A stretch of DNA of 40,294 bases, from NCBI GenBank assembly GCA_037445185.1, contig JBBIKZ010000007.1, positions 1 to 40,294 of the forward strand, given 5' to 3'. The first letter of the stretch is position 1; the number at the start of each line of letters is the position of its first letter. Shown here one piece after another: positions 35,156 through 40,294 of this stretch. Origin of the DNA: JANWZL01 sp037445185 (GTDB taxonomy: Bacteria; Pseudomonadota; Gammaproteobacteria; Burkholderiales; Thiobacillaceae). The notes beneath the pieces are model-generated. The model was not told the origin of the DNA, made no database searches, and saw nothing but the letters and a program-made list of their open reading frames with translations. The position numbers and the translations under genes were made by a program.

Positions 35156-36859
35156 TCAGACCGGAATGGCCGCGTTGCCGAGCCGGGATGGGTCGCGTGG
35201 TGGTTCCGGCGAGGCTGAGCTGATGGCCGCATCGGGCAGGTCGTCTGCCGGCGAGTCTCTGCTCGCCTCACCTACCGCCTCGTCGGGCGGGATGTTCAGC
35301 CCGGAGGCGAGAGGACGGGCCAAGAGGGTGTCCCGAGACGGCGGGACGCTCGACACGGGTGTGTAGCGCAGGGTGAAGTGAAAGCGCGATCCCTCCCCGA
35401 CCTGACTGTCCACCCAGATGTGTCCGCTCATCAACTCCACCAGCCGGCTAGTGATGGTGAGCCCCAGGCCGGTGCCGCCGTATTCGCGCGCGATCGAGCC
35501 GTCGGCCTGGCTGAAGGCATCGAAGATGGCGCCGATCTTCTCGGTGGGGATGCCGATGCCCGTGTCCTCCACGCACACGTGCAGGCAGTGGGGCTCGACA
35601 CAGTGCTGGCGGTCGACGCTCACGGTGATGCCGCCAGCGTGGGTGAACTTGATGGCGTTGCCGACGAGGTTGACCAGCACCTGACGCAGGCGCTCGCCGT
35701 CCGCCTCGATGTAGGTTGGCAGATCCTCCGCGAGCTCCAGCCACAGACCCAACCCCTTCTCCCGGACACGCAGTTCCAGGCTGCGCAGGGTGCGTTCGAA
35801 CAGGTCCCTCGGTTGGAACGGCTCCGGGCTGATGCAGAGCTTGCCGGCCTCGATCTTGGAGAAGTCCAGGATGTCGTTGATGACGGAGAGCAGGTGCTGG
35901 GCGGAGACCTTGACCAGGCCGAGGTATGCACGCTGCTGCGGCTGCAGCGCGGTATCCAGGGTCAGGTCGATCATGCCCAGGATGTCGTTCAGGGGCGTGC
36001 GGATCTCGTGGCTCACGTTGGCCAGGAACATGCTCTTCATGTGGTTGGCGGCCTCGGCCGCCTCCTTGGCCTGACGCAGCTGCTCTTCCGCCGCCTTGCG
36101 CGCGCTGATGTCGCGCACCGCGACGACACGGTAGGGCAGATCGTCGAGGTGAAAGCCATTGACCGTCAGCGCCACCGGAAGGCGGCGTCCATGACGGTCC
36201 AGCGCCACGGTCTCCAGGGTGAGGCGGGCGTCAACCGCGCGCAGGGTCAGATGGTCCCAATCCGGCAGGAGGTGAGGCAGCATGCGGCCGACCAGACTCT
36301 GCCGGCTGCAAGCGAACAGATCGGCGGCGCCCTGGTTGGCACTTTCGATCATGCCGTCCGCGTTGACGGTGAGCAGGCCATCGGTGATGTTGTCGAACAC
36401 CGCCTGCAGGCGTTCGTTGGCGGCGGTGAGCGCGCGCTCCTTGGCATGGAGCCAGACGGAGGCCTCGTTGAGGGCGGTGACCAGGTCTTCCACCTCCCTG
36501 GGCGCGGGCCGGTCAGGCAGCTTCTGCCCCGGCTGGCGGATCATGCGGCGCGCGAACTCGGTCACCTCCCGGATCACCGCCACCGGCCGGCGCAGATAGA
36601 GCAGGATGAGGCCGATGCCGACCAAGCCCGCCAACAGGGCGGCCAAAATGTGGCCGGCCGCGCTGCCGGCGAGGCTGTGTGTATGCGCTTCCAACCCTTT
36701 TATCAGGCGACTGACGTCCGTGTCGGCCTGCGCCATGAGGCTGTAGGCGGCATACATGCCGACGCCCAGGGCCAGCGCCACGACGTTGAGGAGCGCCAGC
36801 TGATGGGTGAAGCGGCGCGGGGCGAGACGCCTGAGCAGGCCGGCGCCGGGTCTGTTCAC
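35156..36859 (-). CDS. Membrane sensor histidine kinase with PAS domain, no receiver
   Basis: A 567-residue sensor kinase. GTG 36859 is chosen because GGGAGG lies 9 bases upstream; the longer reading up to 37078 adds Arg-rich sequence without a ribosome site. Two membrane helices (about 21-40 and 70-89) enclose a short periplasmic loop of about 30 residues. A HAMP-like linker (90-145), a PAS domain (150-255), a HisKA domain with phospho-acceptor His284 (NVSHEIRTPL) and a HATPase domain (N box LVNLVGNAIKF; EDTGIGIP; GGTGLGL) follow. The last 65 residues are low-complexity, where related hybrid kinases carry receiver domains. No response regulator gene is adjacent, so it is an orphan. Confidence 0.92.
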   Translation of the reverse strand: MNRPGAGLLRRLAPRRFTHQLALLNVVALALGVGMYAAYSLMAQADTDVSRLIKGLEAHTHSLAGSAAGHILAALLAGLVGIGLILLYLRRPVAVIREVTEFARRMIRQPGQKLPDRPAPREVEDLVTALNEASVWLHAKERALTAANERLQAVFDNITDGLLTVNADGMIESANQGAADLFACSRQSLVGRMLPHLLPDWDHLTLRAVDARLTLETVALDRHGRRLPVALTVNGFHLDDLPYRVVAVRDISARKAAEEQLRQAKEAAEAANHMKSMFLANVSHEIRTPLNDILGMIDLTLDTALQPQQRAYLGLVKVSAQHLLSVINDILDFSKIEAGKLCISPEPFQPRDLFERTLRSLELRVREKGLGLWLELAEDLPTYIEADGERLRQVLVNLVGNAIKFTHAGGITVSVDRQHCVEPHCLHVCVEDTGIGIPTEKIGAIFDAFSQADGSIAREYGGTGLGLTITSRLVELMSGHIWVDSQVGEGSRFHFTLRYTPVSSVPPSRDTLLARPLASGLNIPPDEAVGEASRDSPADDLPDAAISSASPEPPRDPSRLGNAAIPV

Positions 36860-37158
36860 GATGCGCTGCCTCCCGCTGACCATGGGCAAGGCTGTGCGGA
36901 CGCCGGTCCGTGCCCATCGCGGCCCACGGCGGCTGATCGAGCATGGCCTGCGCGGGTGGGGTCGATCATGATCGCAGCGGGCGCGGACCCGGTCCGCTCG
37001 ATGCCGGCGAGACATGCCGCGGCGACCGGGCGCGGCATGGCAAAAGCCGCGGGGTGTCCGCACCCCTACCGCCGACACGGCCGGTGAGGCCGCCGGCAGA
37101 CCGTGCTCGCCGGGTATTGGCTATCATGCGGCTGACGATCTCGGACAGGATCGATGTC

Positions 37159-38955
37159 ATGGCTATCTCCCGTATTTACGGCTGGTTGCGTCTCGACTTG
37201 AGCCGCTTGGCACCGCTGTTGCTGATGCTGGTCACCGCCCCGCTGCTTCCAGCGATGTTGCAGGCCGGCAATCGCCTGGCCGACCACCCCTCCCCCTACC
37301 TCGCCCAGCACGCGAAGGATCCGGTGCACTGGCGGCAGTGGGGGCTCGAGGCGCTCGCGGAGGCGCGGCGCGGCAATCGGCTGATCCTGGTGTCGCTGGG
37401 CTATTACGCCTGCCACTGGTGCCACGTCATGCAGCGTGAGACCTGGGCGGATGCGAACGTGGCCGCGTTCGTCAATGCGAACTTCATCGCCGTCAAGGTA
37501 GACCGGGAGGTGAATGCCGGCCTGGACGCCGCCCTGCAAGCCTTTTCCAAGCGCACACGGGGGGTGGCCGGCTGGCCGCTCAACGTCTTTCTGACCCCCG
37601 AGGGCTATCCTCTGTTCGCCATCCCCTACGCGCCCAGAGACGAGTTCCTGGAGGTCTCCAAGGCCCTGGCCGAGCGCTGGCGCCGCGAGTCGGACACCCT
37701 CTCCCGCCTGGCCCGGGAGGCGGCGACACCCCCCACACGCCAGGTGATCGCCGACCTGCCGCGGGCCTTTGTCACCATGGCCAAGGCCGAGGCCGACATG
37801 CTGCGCGGCGGCTTCGGCCAGACCGCCAAGTTCCCCATGGTCCCCCAACTGATGGCCCTGCTGGAGATACATGCCCGCAAGCCGGACCCCGCCCTGGACG
37901 AGATGTTGCACCTGACCCTCGGGCAGATGATCACCGGCGGGTTGCGCGACCATGTGGCGGGCGGTTTCTTCCGCTACACGGTCGATCCGGACTGGCACGA
38001 ACCGCACTTCGAGAAGATGCTCTACGACAACGCCCAGTTGGCCTTGCTCTATCTGCGCGCGGCCGAGGTGCTGAAGGCGCCGCGCTACCGGCGCATCGGG
38101 CTCGAGACGGTGGATTTCATGCTGGCCGAGATGGGGGTCACGCGGGGCAGCGCCGCCGACGGGCTGGTGGCCAGTCTGTCGGCCCTGGATGACAAGGAGG
38201 GGGAAGGCGGCGGCTATCTCTGGGACCGCGAGGACCTCCGGCGCATCCTGACACCGGACGACTATGCCTTGGTCACGCGCGTCTGGGGCCTGGACCGGGC
38301 GGCGGTGTTCGACCTCGGCTACCTGCCCCATGAGGTGCGCCCGGCCAGCGCTGAGGCGCGCGCCCGCCTGGAGACGGTACTGGCCAGGCTGAAAACCGTC
38401 AGGCAACAGCGGGTGATCCCGCGCGATGCGAAGGTGTTGACCGGTTGGAATGGGCTGGCGCTGGCCGCCCTCTCCGCGGCGGCACGCGTCGATGCGCGCT
38501 ACCGCAAGGATGCGGACGCCCTCTATGCCTTCGTGCGCACCCGCCTCTGGGATGGCCGACGGCTGATCAAGGGGGTGTCGGGCGGCAGGGCCCTGGCCGG
38601 GGCGGAGCTGGAGGATTACGCCTATCTGGCCTATGGGGTGTCCCGCTATGCCGCGCTCTCGGGTGGAGCGAAGGCCAGGGATTTTCTGCATGCCCTGCTC
38701 GACGCCGGCTGGAAGCGGTTCCACGACGGCAAGGATTTCCGCATGGAGGAGGCCGGCCTGCTCGCATCGCGCCAAGCCGATCCCTGGGAGGATGGCCCCA
38801 CCCCCGCGCCCGCCGCGCTGCTGGCCGGCGTCACCCAGACAGCCGGCGGCCCCGGCCTGGCCAGACGGGGCGGCAAGGCCCTGGCGTCGGCGCGCGCCGC
38901 CGCCACCGGTTCCCCGCTCTGGCGCGCCACCCTGGCCAATCCGCAGCCCTGGTGA
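37159..38955 (+). CDS. DUF255 thioredoxin-fold/glycosidase-like protein (YyaL/SSP411 family)
   Basis: A 598-residue protein. ATG 37159 has AGGA 8 bases upstream; the ATG at 37126 does not. The N-terminus carries a hydrophobic export signal or anchor (about 17-36, LAPLLLMLVTAPLLPAMLQA), so the protein is probably periplasmic. A thioredoxin-like domain of the DUF255 type follows, with HPSPYLAQHAKDPVHW and the CxxC motif Cys85-His-Trp-Cys88 in YYACHWCHVM. The rest is an alpha-barrel resembling (alpha/alpha)6 glycosidases. The family's biochemical role is unsettled. Compared with typical members the C-terminal part appears short. Confidence 0.88.
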   Translation: MAISRIYGWLRLDLSRLAPLLLMLVTAPLLPAMLQAGNRLADHPSPYLAQHAKDPVHWRQWGLEALAEARRGNRLILVSLGYYACHWCHVMQRETWADANVAAFVNANFIAVKVDREVNAGLDAALQAFSKRTRGVAGWPLNVFLTPEGYPLFAIPYAPRDEFLEVSKALAERWRRESDTLSRLAREAATPPTRQVIADLPRAFVTMAKAEADMLRGGFGQTAKFPMVPQLMALLEIHARKPDPALDEMLHLTLGQMITGGLRDHVAGGFFRYTVDPDWHEPHFEKMLYDNAQLALLYLRAAEVLKAPRYRRIGLETVDFMLAEMGVTRGSAADGLVASLSALDDKEGEGGGYLWDREDLRRILTPDDYALVTRVWGLDRAAVFDLGYLPHEVRPASAEARARLETVLARLKTVRQQRVIPRDAKVLTGWNGLALAALSAAARVDARYRKDADALYAFVRTRLWDGRRLIKGVSGGRALAGAELEDYAYLAYGVSRYAALSGGAKARDFLHALLDAGWKRFHDGKDFRMEEAGLLASRQADPWEDGPTPAPAALLAGVTQTAGGPGLARRGGKALASARAAATGSPLWRATLANPQPW

Positions 38956-38963
38956 GCGTGCTG

Positions 38964-40121
38964 CTATTCCTCGCTTGCGCGCCGCATGACCGGGCGCTTG
39001 TCTACCCTGGCCATGACCTGCAGGTTGGCCGCCTTGCGGATGATACCCAGCGCGACCACACTGCCCGGCGGCAGGGCGGCGATGAGGTTGAGCAGGGAGG
39101 ATGAGTCGGCCACCGGCTTGTCGTTGACCTTGACCAGGATGTCCCCCGGCCGGATGCCTGCCTTGTCGGCCGGCCCGCCGCGCAGCACGCCGGCGATGAG
39201 CGCGCCGTCGGTGCTTGGCAGATTGAAGGAATCGGCGATCTCCGGCGTGATGTCCTGGACCTCTATCCCCACCCAGCCGCGTGTCACGCTGCCATGCGTG
39301 ATGATCTGCTGCATCACCTGGCGGGTCAGCGACACCGGGATGGCGAAGCCGATGCCCAGGTTGCCGCCGCTGCGCGAGAAGATGGCGGTATTGATGCCGA
39401 CCAGATGCCCGGCCGCATCGACCAGCGCGCCGCCGGAGTTGCCGGGGTTGATGGCGGCATCGGTCTGGATGAAGTTCTCGAAGGTGTTGATGCCCAGATG
39501 GCTGCGGTTCAGGCCGCTGACGATGCCCATGGTCACCGTCTGTCCCACGCCGAAGGGGTTGCCGATGGCGAGGACCACATCCCCCACCTGCACGCTGTCC
39601 GATTTGGCGAAGGTGATGGCGTGCAGCCCAGACTGCCTGACCCGCAACACCGCCAGGTCGGTGTCGGGGTCGGTGCCGACCAGTTCCGCCGGCAGGTTGC
39701 GGCCGTCCGGCAGCGACACCTGGATCTCGTCCGCTGCCTCCACGACGTGGTGGTTGGTCAGGATGTAGCCGTCTGGGCTGACGATCACCCCCGAGCCCAG
39801 ATTGGATACCCGCTGCGGACGGCTGTCCTCGCCCTGGCCGAAGTAACGGCGGAAGAAGGGGTCGTTCATCAAAGGGTGCTGCGGCAACCTCACCTGCTTG
39901 GTGGTGTTGATGTTCACCACCGAGGGCAGGGCCTTGCGGGCCGCATCGGCAAACGTGGAGACCGTGTGCGCGGCCCCCTCGTGCGCCACTTCCTGGATGG
40001 TCACCTCCGAGCCGTTGCGCGGCAGCAAGCCGGGAAAGAGCCGGTCCAGCGCGAGCAGGGCTGCCAGCAGCATGGCGGCGGCCGCAACCAGCTGGGCGAA
40101 GGTCAGCCAGAGTTTGTGCAT
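38964..40121 (-). CDS. DegS/HtrA-like serine protease with one PDZ domain
   Basis: A 385-residue periplasmic protease anchored by one N-terminal membrane helix (about 6-25). The catalytic triad is His125 (LTNHHVVE), Asp155 (DTDLAVLRV) and Ser229 (NPGNSGGAL). A single PDZ domain is at about 280-370 (GALIAGVLRGGPADKAGIRP). One PDZ and an uncleaved anchor point to the DegS/AlgW type, which cleaves RseA-like anti-sigma factors under envelope stress, rather than DegP with two PDZ domains. An anti-sigma gene lies 7 kb away, but a link is only a guess. Confidence 0.93.
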   Translation of the reverse strand: MHKLWLTFAQLVAAAAMLLAALLALDRLFPGLLPRNGSEVTIQEVAHEGAAHTVSTFADAARKALPSVVNINTTKQVRLPQHPLMNDPFFRRYFGQGEDSRPQRVSNLGSGVIVSPDGYILTNHHVVEAADEIQVSLPDGRNLPAELVGTDPDTDLAVLRVRQSGLHAITFAKSDSVQVGDVVLAIGNPFGVGQTVTMGIVSGLNRSHLGINTFENFIQTDAAINPGNSGGALVDAAGHLVGINTAIFSRSGGNLGIGFAIPVSLTRQVMQQIITHGSVTRGWVGIEVQDITPEIADSFNLPSTDGALIAGVLRGGPADKAGIRPGDILVKVNDKPVADSSSLLNLIAALPPGSVVALGIIRKAANLQVMARVDKRPVMRRASEE

Positions 40122-40164
40122 CGGGGGTGTCGGGCGAGGGAAGCAGGAAACATCCGAGACGGTG

Positions 40165-40170
40165 ATTATC
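40165..40170 (-). promoter_or_regulatory. Possible -10 box of the degS-like gene
   Basis: GATAAT on the minus strand, 43 bases before the ATG, inside an AT-rich patch. The -35 region is not convincing. The rest of the sequence up to the window end holds no gene I can support. Confidence 0.3.
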
Positions 40171-40294
40171 CTAAAAACCTCAGTTGACCGCTCCTTGGCC
40201 TTCGCAAAGACGCATGGAACCTGACGTTTGCGCCTCCGAGCACGCTCACCCGGAAGGTGAGGCCGCTACGCGCCCGCTTTCGGGTCTGTGCGCG

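Noticed and set aside
35378..37087. Plus-strand open frame of 569 codons opposite the histidine kinase
   Set aside because: The kinase motifs on the minus strand are complete; the plus-strand product is an antisense artefact.
40240..40265. Short hairpin ctcacc/ggtgag at the window end
   Set aside because: Only six base pairs, no T-run and no clear gene to terminate within the window.

Overview
This is a GC-rich chromosomal segment, most likely from a betaproteobacterium. The strongest support is the gene order hfq-hflX-hflK-hflC-DUF2065-hisZ-purA, together with ndk-rlmN-pilW-rodZ-ispG and hisS-yfgM-bamB-der. An Ndk of betaproteobacterial type, an accA-tilS pair, a PEP-CTERM protein and two DsrE-like proteins fit a relative of the sulfur-oxidising or Nitrosomonadales/Hydrogenophilales-type lineages. 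The genus cannot be fixed from the window. No rRNA, tRNA, CRISPR array, transposase or integrase was seen, and no gene-free stretch exceeds 300 bases.

Layout. 1-2659 (minus strand): a PEP-CTERM surface protein cut by the window edge, a small Ala/Pro-repeat lipoprotein with a strong terminator, and a RoxA/YcfD-type ribosomal oxygenase. 2709-6313 (plus): Bcp-like peroxiredoxin, SlyD, AccA and TilS. A SPOR-domain protein lies on the opposite strand (6285-6908). 7123-19369 (plus): a long, tightly packed run ndk-rlmN-pilW-rodZ-ispG, then hisC-hisB-hisH-hisA, then hisS-yfgM-bamB-der. Several genes here overlap by a few bases and start with GTG or TTG. 19505-22397: a divergent pair made of a PhoD-type phosphatase and an unrecognised protein. 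22533-28712 (plus): hfq, hflX, hflK, hflC, a DUF2065 protein, hisZ and purA. 28818-35080: glycogen synthase (minus), a DsrE-like lipoprotein (minus) divergent from an ECF sigma factor/anti-sigma pair, then 6-phosphogluconate and glucose-6-phosphate dehydrogenases. 35156-40121: a membrane histidine kinase without receiver domain (minus), a DUF255 thioredoxin-fold protein (plus) and a DegS-like protease (minus).

The most interesting locus is 30519-32421. The anti-sigma factor appears to be an RseA-like cytoplasmic part and one membrane helix fused to a periplasmic DsrE-like domain. That domain resembles the divergently encoded DsrE-like lipoprotein, including one shared cysteine. The intergenic region carries two back-to-back copies of GGAAT-N17-CGTCT, an ECF-type promoter pattern, one facing each gene. 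This suggests an autoregulated envelope-sensing circuit, possibly for reactive sulfur or redox state. A second unexplained pattern is a set of degenerate 7-base tandem repeats (TGANNCC) placed directly before hisC, hisA and der and, in the opposite orientation, inside the end of bamB. The his genes also sit unusually, between ispG and hisS and without hisF.
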